From Tipula vernalis (taxonomy: Eukaryota; Arthropoda; Insecta; Diptera; Tipulidae): 64,000 nt of DNA. Both the position numbers and the translations under genes were made by a program. The stretch covers positions 24,697,653 through 24,761,652 of the forward strand of contig OY282560.1 in the NCBI GenBank assembly GCA_958295665.1, in the 5' to 3' direction. Shown piece after piece: positions 13,481-24,399 of this stretch; the first letter of the stretch is position 1, and every line of letters begins with the position of its first letter. The notes below the pieces were generated by a model, which had not been told where the DNA came from, searched no databases, and saw nothing but the letters and a program-made list of their open reading frames with translations.

Positions 13481-15771
13481 TTAAAAAATTTAAGTAGGGA
13501 GTATGAAACCCATATACCACCATATTGTTCTCATTGAGCTACACTTGTAAGTTTATTAATTAAGCTTAAAATTTAGGAAGGAAAAACTTAAAATTGTAAT
13601 TTAGTTTTAATCAGGAACCACAGAAATACAACTTCAAATTACTTCAAATTGAATCGTAATCTAAAAAAAAAAAAATTGGGTTGGTCTGTTTGTTGTCTAT
13701 AAGCGTGTTGCAAAAATAAAATATTATTAACTTAATTGAAACGTCTTATCTGAACTGTGAGTTTTACCAGGCCATCAATTTAGTATTCTGCTCTTTCTCC
13801 GCTCTTGATCCTTGAAGTTTCTCACTGAGAAATTAGTATGTTGGTAACCAGGCAGAACGGTAGGCTATCCGGCATTTTAACACGCGATCAGCTACTAACC
13901 CGTACTATTAACTTTATCTGGCTGTAATTCTCTAGATGAGTGTAAAAGCGAAGAAAGTTCTTATTTTATGTTTTTGTTCGTTTTTTAAATTTTCGGCAGC
14001 TACACGAAAGATATTGGTAATAATGATCAATAGACAGTCAGTAAAATGCGTTTAACTGATTATTGTGATGTTTTCTCGAAAACTAAGCGGAAGGCCGCCG
14101 AAATGTGGTACGTTCTAATTGCTAAATTTAGAACACCCTGTGTACAAAACTAAAGCATTTAACTTTTTGAAAACGATATCATTCTAATTCTATAAATATT
14201 AGCGCCCAAACGACTAATAAAGTGAGTTTTTAATCAGCATGATATTAATCTGTATATCTCAAAGTATTTATAATTTTATATAAAAGAACGATGAAAATGT
14301 TAACAGACAGATTTGAAGTATGATGAAATTTAAAATAAGTCAAATAAAAAATGTTCGAGGTGTTGTGTGAAATTGAAAGCGGAAAAGTTGTCCATTCAAT
14401 TTGCAGCACAAACAGTTATTATTATAAAATAAATAAAATTCACGATCCGATTTAAAAAATAAATTTCGTTTTTCATAAGTTGTCTGTCCTTTATAAATTA
14501 TAACTGTGGACTGGACGATTATCAATTTTATACATCCGCGATTTCCGTCAAATCTGCAATCATAAAGCTCGCATCGATATAATTTTGATTCTTTTCAAGT
14601 TGCAAGGTACGAGTAGCTACCCGAAATTACCGAGAAAAAGGAAAAATAATAACGGTAAAAAATGTAGGCGCACGCACGAAACATTTTCTTTTTACTTCTC
14701 TTATCTTTATTTAGTCATAATTTTCAACTTCATCGATAATAATGTGCTGCTGCAGACTATTTATAAAGAAATAAAAATAAAATTCAATTTTTATTATAAT
14801 TGAAATTGAATTTATCCTAATTTTAGAATAAGTTAACGATTTTTTTTTTGTGTGCATGTTCATTGTTATCAATTCAAAATGATGATATTATAAAAATAAT
14901 GAACGGAAGATTTAAACGATATGACATTGTTTGAAAGTCGATCGATATAAAATTTAAAAAGAATTTTGTTGGATGGGATGGAAAAGGGGCACGCATATTG
15001 TAGGACCGGAGACCGGAGATTAAAATATACATTATAAACACGCTACAAACAATTTAAACTTATTTCTGTGAAAATGGCTAAATGGCTATTTTTCCACTTT
15101 AACATGCAAGACACAAAATATATGTTATAACCCAATCGAATAAAATAAATCACAAACATTCAAACAAATTGTTTAATTAAATCTCAATAATTTTAATTTT
15201 AAAAATCTGTCGTTTTTAATAAATTTTTTCAATTTGGTTCAATTTATTGATTTATATTTTCACAATCATAACCAGGTTATGCTCTCTATACCATATGTAG
15301 CTACAAAAGCTATGATAGTTCACTGCAGATTTTAAATCCATAAACAACAGTACAAAAAATAAATAAATAAAAATTAATTTGTGTGTATCGAGATAAATAA
15401 TTTATTTTATGATAAAATAATAAATTATTATCAAACGAGATTTTAATTATCGTAATTGATTTTTAATAATAATTATTTACAGTCAGATAGATTGATTTGA
15501 TTTATTTATTGTGGATGAATGGGCAAAAAACACTGGTTTATCACTCGGTTGTCGAAAAAGAAAATTAAATAAATAAATTTTGTGTGAAAAATACACATAG
15601 AAGGTAAAATTCCTTTTAATGCTTAATTGAAAAACAATTTTTTATAATTTTATTAAACTAAACAGAGTAGATTTTGAGTAATTTCGTCAAAACTAGGCAA
15701 CAAAGTGCATCTTTTTTTTGAAAGTTGAATTCAAGTTGAATAACATTAATTATCAAAACTGGAATCGTTTT
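13481..15771. other. AT-rich non-coding stretch
   Basis: No gene, RNA or repeat family shared with the rest of the window was recognised. Small open frames (14,340-14,525 minus and 14,585-14,803 plus) show no domain. Confidence 0.5.
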
Positions 15772-15843
15772 GCAGTCCATCAAAAAAGATAGTATACTAA
15801 AGATATGTATCTCTTTAGTATACTATCCTTTTTGATGGACTGC
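15772..15843. repeat. Near-perfect 32-bp inverted repeat (hairpin)
   Basis: The arms are 15,772-15,803 and 15,812-15,843, which pair at 31 of 32 positions around an 8-nt loop TATGTATC. The outer ends read GCAGTCCATC and GATGGACTGC. It could be a tiny palindromic transposon, a recent inverted duplication, or the stem of a small hairpin RNA. There is no expression evidence in sequence. Confidence 0.75.
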
Positions 15844-16104
15844 TTTGTACGTTTTTCTACAATGGCATTGTTAGTGTAAAATATTGCAACCCTGGATGTG
15901 TATTAGTTCAAATTTTAAACAACATTAGATCAGTGTTTGATGGTTTTTCGCTCAGAATTCTTACGGACAAAACTAATTGACGTACAATTTGAACAGTTAG
16001 TAGCGAATGGCTCAAGGAACAAAAGTTGTATACCGGAAAATGGGGTAGAATTGATAGAAAAAAAAAATAAAATGCGCTTGATTTTCGAACGTGTTATAAT
16101 ATTT

Positions 16105-16356
16105 TGCAAAAATCCATACAATCACACCAAAACTTTCACAATCCATACAATCCGCTAATATCTTGCAATTGGTATTCATTTTATGGACCTATATAATTAG
16201 TACTCAATTATGTATATGCAGGGTCATTTATTTACCTATCGAACAATTATTATATTTATACAGTAGCTTAAAAAAATGGCTACCAGAGATAAATTAAACT
16301 GTGATGCAGTGAAAAATTTTCTTAAAATTATGGATTTGCAAACTACTTTCGTCACA
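16105..16356 (-). repeat. Truncated 3' LTR of the Gypsy element
   Basis: These 252 bp are nearly identical to 23,954-24,205 in the same orientation. Read on the minus strand both begin TGTGACGAAAGT. The similarity stops at 16,105, whereas the 5' LTR appears to continue to 22,598. This 3' LTR is therefore cut to about its first sixth, or a different sequence has replaced the rest. If the 252-bp unit were the whole LTR it would still start TG and end CA, but no primer site would adjoin its copy at 23,954. Confidence 0.65.
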
Positions 16357-16477
16357 AATCGTGGGGCAGACCCAGCACCCTCGAGAGAGTCTCAAGCCGG
16401 GCATGATTACTAACCAATTATTGCAATAGTGTTAACGATATTAATTCAGATCTAATGGAAGTACTTTGCAAAGAAAC

Positions 16478-19400
16478 TCATCTCAAATCCTTGGCATGAT
16501 AAACAGTCAATTTTCCGTTACCATCCGCCACTTCGTATGAAACGTTACCAATTTTCCTAATGATTTTACCTTTGACAAATTTAGGAGCGAGTTTAGCCGA
16601 GATGTTTGCAGCAGCGTTACTTTGGACAAAGTTCCTGACAAATACGTCTTGCCCAATTTCAAAAGTTCTTTGTCTACTGCGCAGATTATAGGTGGTGAGG
16701 TTTCTTTGGTAGGCGTTATAAAGTTGTGCCAACACTAATTCTTGAGCGGTTGAAAGGCGATTATTGATATCCTTTACTGACGCTTGTCTGTCGCTTAATA
16801 GATTAAGATCGCGCATAAGTTTGTAAGAATGACCGTGGTTTACCATGTGCTGACCAAAAGCAAGAAAGTGAGGAGAGAACCCGGTAGAGCTGTGAACTGC
16901 ATTTCTTAGAGCCGAACCTATCTCATCTATATGTGCGTCCCAGTTTTTGTGATTATCTTTGATATAAGAACGAACAGCAGCGAGAATCGTTCTATTCACC
17001 CTCTCAGACGCATTTGACTGCGGAGAGTATATCGGTGTAAACTGATGAAGAACGCCGTAATGCTCCAATAAGTCAGCTAGCACTTTCGATTTGAATTGTG
17101 CTCCGTTATCAGTTACCAATATTTCTGGCACACCAAAAATACTAAACACACGTTTTTCCAGGAAGCTTACTACGTGGTTGGCGGTGGCAGCTTTAAGGGG
17201 CTCTAATATAACAAATTTTGAGTATTGATCCAGCAAAATCAATAAGTGTGTATTTCCAAACCGACTCCTTGGATAAGGTCCCATAAAATCCATAAATAAT
17301 TTTTGAAATGGACGATGTATTTCCACAAATTTACCCATCTCAGGATGTGTGGCATAGTTTGGAGCCTATGTAGACTTACAGGTTTCACAATTACGTATAT
17401 AATCTCGCACATCACTAGCCATCGTAGCCCAGTAAAATTGGCGTTGTAGAATTTCTAGAGTTTTGGTCTGACCCAAATGACCACTGGTAGGAGAATTATG
17501 TGATTGTTTCAAGAGACATGGGATCATTGATTCAGGTATAACCATTTTCTATGAGGTAAGGTCACTAAAAGAATCTGTATCATTATTTGGAAGTATATAC
17601 AATTTTCCATTGAGTTCTCTAAAGTTGGTTTTAACTGAAGCGTTTTCTTTGAGAGTAATTATTCTGTCAACGTAAGCACGGTCGAGAAAAGCCGGAGAAT
17701 TTAAATCCACATGCAGAGGTTAAACACCTGCACCATCACCACCAACACTCCGCTCATTGAAAGCTTCGAGACTCATTCTGGATAGGGCGTCGGGGACCAC
17801 GTTCTGGGAACCTTTCCTGTATTCGATTTTAAAGTTAAACCCTTGTAATTGTAAACTCCACCGCGCCAACCTCCCAGATAAATCTCTCTGCTCCATCAAC
17901 CATTTCAAACTGGAATGATCAGTGATGATGGTGAAAGTGTAACCCTCCACATATGGTCTAAATCTCTTGACACTCAAAACTGCCGCTAAGCACTCTAACT
18001 CCGTGACACTGTACTTACGTTGAGCAGGATTCAATTTGTGGCTATAATATGCGATTGGGTGTTCACTCTCGTCTTCGGATTTCTGAAATAGAACGCTCCC
18101 TATCCCATTTGAACTCGCGTCGCATTGAATATAAAATGGACTCTCAAAATCCGGATTACGCAAAACCGGCGCTGAAGTTAACGCTACTTTCACCTTATTA
18201 AACGCTTCCTCTGCCGATTCGTTCCAATTCAATTTCGTATTCTTTTTCAGTAAGTCTGTTAGTGGAGCTGTGATTGATGCATAACAGAAAATAAAACGTT
18301 GATACCACCCCGCCATGCCCAGGAATCGCCTCAATTGTCTCACAGTTTGAGGAGTTGGATAGTCTGCTATGGCTTTTATTTTATCTGGATCCATGCGAAT
18401 GACTCCGTTACCAATTACATGACCTAGGTACTTTGTCTCTGTTAGGACGAACTTGCTCTTTTCTACATTAATGGTTAGATCTGCAGATTTTAATAATCTT
18501 TCAATTTCAGCTAATAATGACAAATGTTCTTCGAGATCTGCAGACACAATGAGCAAGTCGTCCAAATAAACAAAGACCCGGTCATGCAAATGATACGGAA
18601 TCACTGTATGCATTAGTCTGCACAATGACTGGGGCGCATTGCACAGACCGAAGGGCATAACTGTGAAGTGATAGAGGGGGCGGGCCGGAACGGTGAACGC
18701 AGTTTTATCACGCGATGCCACGTCAAGAGGGATTTGCCAAAAGGCATCCTTTAAATCGATCGAGGAAATAAATTTGGTTTGGTCGAGTCGACTCAGCAAT
18801 CCCTCAATCAGTGGCAATGGATATGCGTCCTTTATTGTTACTTCGTTGACCTTCCGGGCGTCAAGGCATAGCCTCACCGCACCATTGCCCTTGCGAACAA
18901 CAGCAATTGGTGAGGACCATGCGCTTTGACTTTCCTCTATCACTCCCAGAGACAACATCCTCTCCAACTCCTTGTAAATTTCGCCTTGGACAGCTGGGGA
19001 TACGGGGTAGTATCGCTGCTTCACGGGTTTTGCATTACCAACCTCAATCACGTGGGTCACCAAATTGGTACGACCTAAACCATTTTTCACGGAACACGGA
19101 AAAGTGTCGATGATCCGCGCTAAACGTGTTTCGTCACATGGCGAGAGCTGATGACGATCACCGGAGACTTGCCTGGGCACCTGCATATCGATGGAACTCA
19201 CTAACGCCGGTGCTAATCCGAACAAGTTCCAGAAATCAATCCCGAGATAAAGCGGTTGCATCAACCCAGGTGCAATGTGAAACCGAACGCGCTTAATCTT
19301 CTCATAATAGGAGACTGGTAGAATGACATGTCCAATAATTCTTTGTGTTTCGCCACTTGCCGTTTTTAAAAAGGAAGGAAGATAATGAACCTTAATTCCG

Positions 19401-19840
19401 GTTTGCTCTAAAAAGTTTTCAGACCCGGCCCCAAGAACACTTATGCTGGCACCACTGTCTAATAACCCAGTGTAAGGAACTCCAGCAATCAGTACGTTAG
19501 CATAGGGGCGTTTATCGTTGACAGTTGTGTGCAAAATTGATTCACAAATCATTTTCCTTAAGGTCCGACGCAAAACCCAATATTTATTAGTTCTGTGACG
19601 CGGTTTTGCGGTAGGTGTGGACATGACAGTTTGTGTGGATTTAGAATATAATGTAGCGACGTCGTCCGCAACTGTAATAGGGGTAGTTGGAAAATTAATT
19701 ATGTCATGGTAAAACGGATTATTGATATTCGGTAGGTAATTATAATTAAGAGGCATATTATTATTTGGTGTGAAAAGATTTGTAGGTCTTACTTTAAATG
19801 TAAAATTGGTTATGTGTGTCTTCGGTAAAGTTCTGGGCAT
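16478..19840 (-). pseudogene. pol: Gypsy pol (protease, RT, RNase H, integrase) with three stops
   Basis: One frame runs from 19,840 to 16,478, interrupted by in-frame stops at 17,720-17,722, 17,549-17,551 and 17,366-17,368. The first 705 codons hold a retropepsin motif (LLDSGAS), an RT with the catalytic box VYLDDLL, conserved FGLCNAPQ and an RNase H ending near PDALSR. The three stops fall between RNase H and the integrase core, in the zinc-binding H2C2 part. The integrase core is open from 17,338 and keeps its three acidic positions (FMDFMG, VTDNGAQ, NASERVN). Pol lies in the -1 frame relative to gag and overlaps it by about 31 nt, so expression by -1 ribosomal frameshifting is likely for the intact family. 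With three stops this copy cannot make a full pol. Confidence 0.9.
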
Positions 19841-21672
19841 GTGTTGGAAGCAACATCCTCGCCTTGTGTCCTGGTTATGTTCGAATTCTGGGGAGTCTGA
19901 GCTCCAGGTGTCGTTCTCAGCTCCCGTCTGTTGTTTCCCGAGCTGGAAGAGTTACAGACTGAACAATTTGGTCGAATCACGTTGGGAGCACCGCAGCCAT
20001 AACATTGTCTACTCATACCGGGACTACGCCAATTATGAGCTTCTCGTGATGGACGAAATTGATCTTGATTTGAGTAATACTGTGCATGAGTAGCCTGCTG
20101 ATTAGCAGTACCCAGGGCACACACATCATGGCGATATTCGTTTTTGGAGTGATCAACAAATTGATTTCTGTAATAAATCGCATGATCCCCTTGAGTATTA
20201 TGAGACTCGGGCGGTACGATATGTGAATAATTCGCACCGTTACTCCTAAGAAGATCTACTCCTTCACAATTCTGTCCTTGATAACTTGGATTAATGTTTA
20301 CCAATTCTTGGACTTGTTTAAAAACAACGCGTCTTTCAGATTTTTTTGCATTTAATCTTCGCCAAGTGTCCTCTATATCGACACATTGATGTACCAAATC
20401 TGAAACTGCAGGGATTTGCCTTCCTGCGATTTTATATTGCAAGGCACTATGCATATTCCGTCGCAATATGAAACAAAGGTCACTATCCGAGAGGGGAATG
20501 CTAAGCGATAAAGAGGAATCTAATACTCGTGTGTAAAAATCCATAAAAGGTTCATCTGCTTTTTGTTTTATAAATGAAATAGATTGACGAATTTCTGCAT
20601 CAGTTCTACGGTCTTTAAATCTTTCCAAAAGTCCCTGCTTTAAAGTTTCCCATCCCACACTACCATTACGTTCAAGGAAACACCAGTACCACTCGAGAGC
20701 GCTTTTCCTCAATAGCAAATACAAGTCATTAACTAAACGCTCGGAAGAAATTTTGTTGGCGTTTGCTAGACGTTCAATTCGATATAAAAACCGCTCAATT
20801 GCGGGCCCATTAGATAAACCATCGAATGTAATATTCCATTTGTGTATACCAACTATTGAATGATCTAATTTACTAAACGGATTAATATTAAGCTGCGTTT
20901 CCCCTCCTAACAGATTAGTGTCGTGCGGTTTTGACTGAACTGTTTTACCTGAATTTAAGATATCTTTTTCTTGTATTGGCGATTCGTCACTACTGCTTAC
21001 GGTTAATTTCTTCGCTAAATCTCTCAAAGTGGAGTATTCGATAGCGGACAATGTTTTTCCTGTAAATACGGTAGTGCCAGGAACTGCTGACCCTTCATTC
21101 ATTATCGCAGGAGAACTCGCTAAATTAGCCTTTTGGATTATATCGTCAACAAAATCATCAATATCGAATGTTTCTAGATTATGTTCAACTCGAGGATTCT
21201 GATGCACGTCTGATATCGCTTCAGACACCGACTTTTCGAAATCATCAACTGATACTTTAGCTTCAAGTACGGATTGAATTATCTGCAAAACTTTGTCACA
21301 AGCGCCAAGTACGGTTTGCGCGGCCGATTTATAATTAGAAGAAGTATTAATGAGGCGTTGAAGACGCGCACTTATATGTAAAATTCGAGTACTTATGGTT
21401 GCAAGTTTATTACTTCGCACATCCGGATTCATCTTTGCAATTTGTTGTACTTGCGGTTCTAGATTTTTCAGTTTTTCGGAACAAATAATTAGTTCCCTCT
21501 GCGGAGACTTTTTTGCTGAACGGTGCATTGTTTTCGGTGGAGGCACACTACCTTCACTTTCCAATTTGAATGCTGCAGTTAACAAATCGAGTTGTTCGAC
21601 TATTGAACCAGAAATATCCCTAACCAAACATTCAACTTTAACTTCATCAACGCTCAAATACTTAGGTTCCAT
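19810..21672 (-). CDS. gag: Gypsy gag polyprotein, open
   Basis: The 620-codon frame is uninterrupted. Residues from about 280 to 440 match the retrotransposon gag capsid fold (KWNITFDG, then a Trp-rich stretch with WYWCFLERNG and LLERFKDRRT). Near residue 556 there is a four-cysteine knuckle, CYGCG...CSVC, rather than the usual CCHC. Gag forms the particle and binds the element's RNA. The start at 21,672 is the first ATG of the frame after about 900 bp of leader counted from the primer site. The gene is followed by pol in the -1 frame. It is the only long open frame of this element without a break. Confidence 0.85.
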   Translation of the reverse strand: MEPKYLSVDEVKVECLVRDISGSIVEQLDLLTAAFKLESEGSVPPPKTMHRSAKKSPQRELIICSEKLKNLEPQVQQIAKMNPDVRSNKLATISTRILHISARLQRLINTSSNYKSAAQTVLGACDKVLQIIQSVLEAKVSVDDFEKSVSEAISDVHQNPRVEHNLETFDIDDFVDDIIQKANLASSPAIMNEGSAVPGTTVFTGKTLSAIEYSTLRDLAKKLTVSSSDESPIQEKDILNSGKTVQSKPHDTNLLGGETQLNINPFSKLDHSIVGIHKWNITFDGLSNGPAIERFLYRIERLANANKISSERLVNDLYLLLRKSALEWYWCFLERNGSVGWETLKQGLLERFKDRRTDAEIRQSISFIKQKADEPFMDFYTRVLDSSLSLSIPLSDSDLCFILRRNMHSALQYKIAGRQIPAVSDLVHQCVDIEDTWRRLNAKKSERRVVFKQVQELVNINPSYQGQNCEGVDLLRSNGANYSHIVPPESHNTQGDHAIYYRNQFVDHSKNEYRHDVCALGTANQQATHAQYYSNQDQFRPSREAHNWRSPGMSRQCYGCGAPNVIRPNCSVCNSSSSGNNRRELRTTPGAQTPQNSNITRTQGEDVASNTCPELYRRHT

Positions 21673-22578
21673 GTTGATTTTTTTTTTATTTATTATTTTA
21701 TATAATTATATCGCTAACACTATTGAGACAAATATGTAAACAAAAATTTTAATTTTACCTATCGATAAGAATAATAAAAAAAAACCCATCCCAAGATATA
21801 TGAAGAAAATAGTAGCAAACAAACAAAAAAATACAAATTGAGCAATCTTATAATAAAAAAAATAATCTGAATCAAATTGTAAATACCTCAAAGATAATTC
21901 AATTTTATGTATCAATGAAAAATAATAATTATTAAAGAAATATATCATATAAAATATCCACTGAAAATGTGATCTCACTCCATCCCAAGCTCCACAGCAT
22001 TTTTATTTTCTCACAATCACATGTGAATTCAACGTGTCGTCAATTATTACGTATGACAATTGTTTTCCCTCAACACATCTATCAATAAAATATCAAACGG
22101 TTTTAATAAACCGGATTAGAGGTTTTCCAGGGAACAATTTGCGACTATTAGAAGAGAAGGAAGAAAAAAAACTACAAAAAAAAACGGTTTTACAACAGAA
22201 CTCAAAAGAAAGTTATTATCTTTCAAAACGCATGGTTCGCGGAATACATATACTGTTGCATCAATTCCCGCTATTATGTATGTTTAATGAAAAAAAATTA
22301 AACTACAGAATTTCGGTATTGTAATCACTCCCGAGAGAATTATCTCGAACATACATATAAATATGGAAACAATACTTAGCTGTAATTTAAAAAAAATAAA
22401 TGAAAATAAAAAATAAACTTTGCGAAATGCTTTTACACATTAAATCAAAATTAAATGTCGTAAGACAGAATAAATGTGAAGCACTTTACACTAATTAAAT
22501 TAACAAAAGAAAAGTAATTGACAGCACGTTGAAATGACCCCTAACTGTTAGTGTACTTAACGCAACCCCATTTTTATG
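21673..22578 (-). other. Leader between gag and primer site
   Basis: AT-rich and without a supported gene. The plus-strand frame at 22,034-22,324 shows no domain. It is interpreted as the 5' untranslated leader of the Gypsy element because it lies between the primer binding site and the gag start. Confidence 0.55.
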
Positions 22579-22596
22579 CTTTTGTTTTGGGCGCCA
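22579..22596 (-). other. Primer binding site, tRNA-Lys-like
   Basis: On the minus strand this reads TGGCGCCC followed by AAAACAAAAG, one base inside the LTR end (...GTTACA). The first eight bases equal the start of primer sites complementary to tRNA-Lys. The remaining ten fit poorly, so the tRNA assignment is tentative. Confidence 0.55.
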
Positions 22597-22597
22597 C

Positions 22598-24205
22598 TGT
22601 AACAGGCTGTATTGTCATCCCGTAATTCGAGATTAATAAAACCTGTTGCAGACTCTTCCTCGGTGGATCCACGCAGCATATTTCAGCCGGCTAGCTTGCA
22701 GTGGCTGGGGGGGTTATTTTGTGGACCGAGGTCGAGCTAGATATTGTTGCTTTGTATTAATCAATCACGTCTAAGGGGTGTACACTGTAGGGAAAGAAAA
22801 TGCGATCACATCTCCAGTGGAAAAATAAGAAAAAAACTACCACATCATCATCTCATTAACAAACAAAAAGGAAAAAAAATTGAATTATCATATGTTCATA
22901 TTACACTAAATTTATAATATGTAATATTGTTAATTAAATTAAAAAAGAAATAATAAAAAATTAATAATATAAAGATTTGAACGTACGCCAATGGTACTCA
23001 AAATTAATTACATACAAAACAAAATGTTTGAATTAAGCTTTACATAAAGCTAACTGAACTTAAATCTAGAAAAAAAATATAGCCATAAGAAATTAACTAC
23101 TAAATAATCAATGCATAACATTGATAATACTATTTCTTATTTTACAATATTTATGATAATATGTATAATTATATATAAAAAATTATAAGAAAAATATAAA
23201 CAAAATAATAATATAATTAACTTGCGCTTTGGGATTGTATGGATTTTCCGAAGCGTTGCGGATCCGATCGTAAACGTATTATTTCGACTCAAAAACATAA
23301 ACTTATCCAGTTATGCCAGAAAATAAAACGGTGATAAATTTGATCTTACGACGCACTTAACATCCGTGACCATAAAACTGTGATTTGATTCTGTCATACC
23401 ATATAACAAAACTGTGATATTTAAGACACAGTACATTTATACTTCGCACTTATTCAAACATTAATTAATTTAGTTTTAGTATTATAAGTATATATTAATT
23501 TATTTTCACTTCTAGTTTCATTATTTTACATAATCATTTTCCATAAGCTTCTAGCTTAATTTATGTTTCGCAATTCACTACACCACTATATTTATATGCA
23601 CAAGCTCGTTTCAACACTATACAGTTTTTGCACATTTTTGTCCACTTTTCGGTTTTAATTATTTAAATTTTAATTTATTAGCTCACTACTTTTATACTAT
23701 TTAATTAATTAAACTTTTCTTTGTATCCACTAACTATACTTAAGAATTTTTAATAATTTTTTTTATTTTTAATATTAAATATTAACTTTTAAAATTTTTT
23801 TGTTTACTCAATATTAATTTTCTTATCCATTTTGGTGAGGACATCAATTAATATATTTTTTTTTTTGTAACTCACAAATGTTGTACCTCTGTACAGCTCC
23901 GATGTTAAAATTCAACTCCCCATCATCGCATTTTTTTCCCGTTTCTCTCTTTTTGCAAAAATCCATACAATCACACCAAAACTTTCATAATCCATACAAT
24001 CCGCTAATATCTTGCAATTGGTATTCATTTTATGGCCCTATATAATTAGTACTCAATTATGTATATGCAGGGTCATTTATTTACCTATCGAACAATTATT
24101 ATATTTATACAATAGCTTAAAAAAATGGCTACCAGAGATAAATTAAACTGTGATGCAGTGAAAAAATTTCTTAAAATTATGGATTTGCAAACTACTTTCG
24201 TCACA
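22598..24205 (-). repeat. 5' LTR of the Gypsy element, about 1.6 kb
   Basis: The inner end is set by the primer site at 22,579-22,596. The outer end is set by the point where similarity with the 3' LTR piece stops (24,205 against 16,356). On the minus strand it starts TGTGAC and ends GTTACA, giving the canonical TG...CA. The interior is AT-rich with no gene. Length and inner boundary are inference because no second full copy exists in the window. Confidence 0.6.
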
Positions 24206-24399
24206 AACTTTAATCAATTAAAAGTGTCTATGCTATGTTAAAGATTGATTTTAACATTTTTGTAATCAGAAAAAAGCAACCGACAATTTAATAACGGTTG
24301 TTTATTTATTTATTTAACCTACAGTAAATATACAATCGGTATGCAAAAAAGATTAACAGTTATTATACAATATTTTAGCACAAAAATAACATTTAACAA

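Larger units (their letters stand above)
16105..24205 (-). mobile_element. Gypsy LTR retrotransposon, Osvaldo/Ulysses-like, decayed
   Basis: In transcriptional order on the minus strand the element has a 5' LTR (24,205-22,598), a tRNA-Lys-like primer site (22,596-22,579), a leader, gag (21,672-19,810), pol (19,840-16,478) and a short 3' LTR piece (16,356-16,105). The order protease, RT, RNase H, integrase is that of Gypsy/Metaviridae elements. No envelope-like frame follows pol. The long 5' LTR and a primer site beginning TGGCGCCC recall Osvaldo and Ulysses, but clade assignment is inference. No matching target duplication was found outside the two LTR ends, and the 3' LTR is incomplete, so the copy is old or rearranged. 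Confidence 0.85.

Noticed and set aside
23954..24205. The 252-bp unit as the complete LTR
   Set aside because: Not excluded, but no primer site adjoins it at 23,953, while a good one adjoins 22,598.
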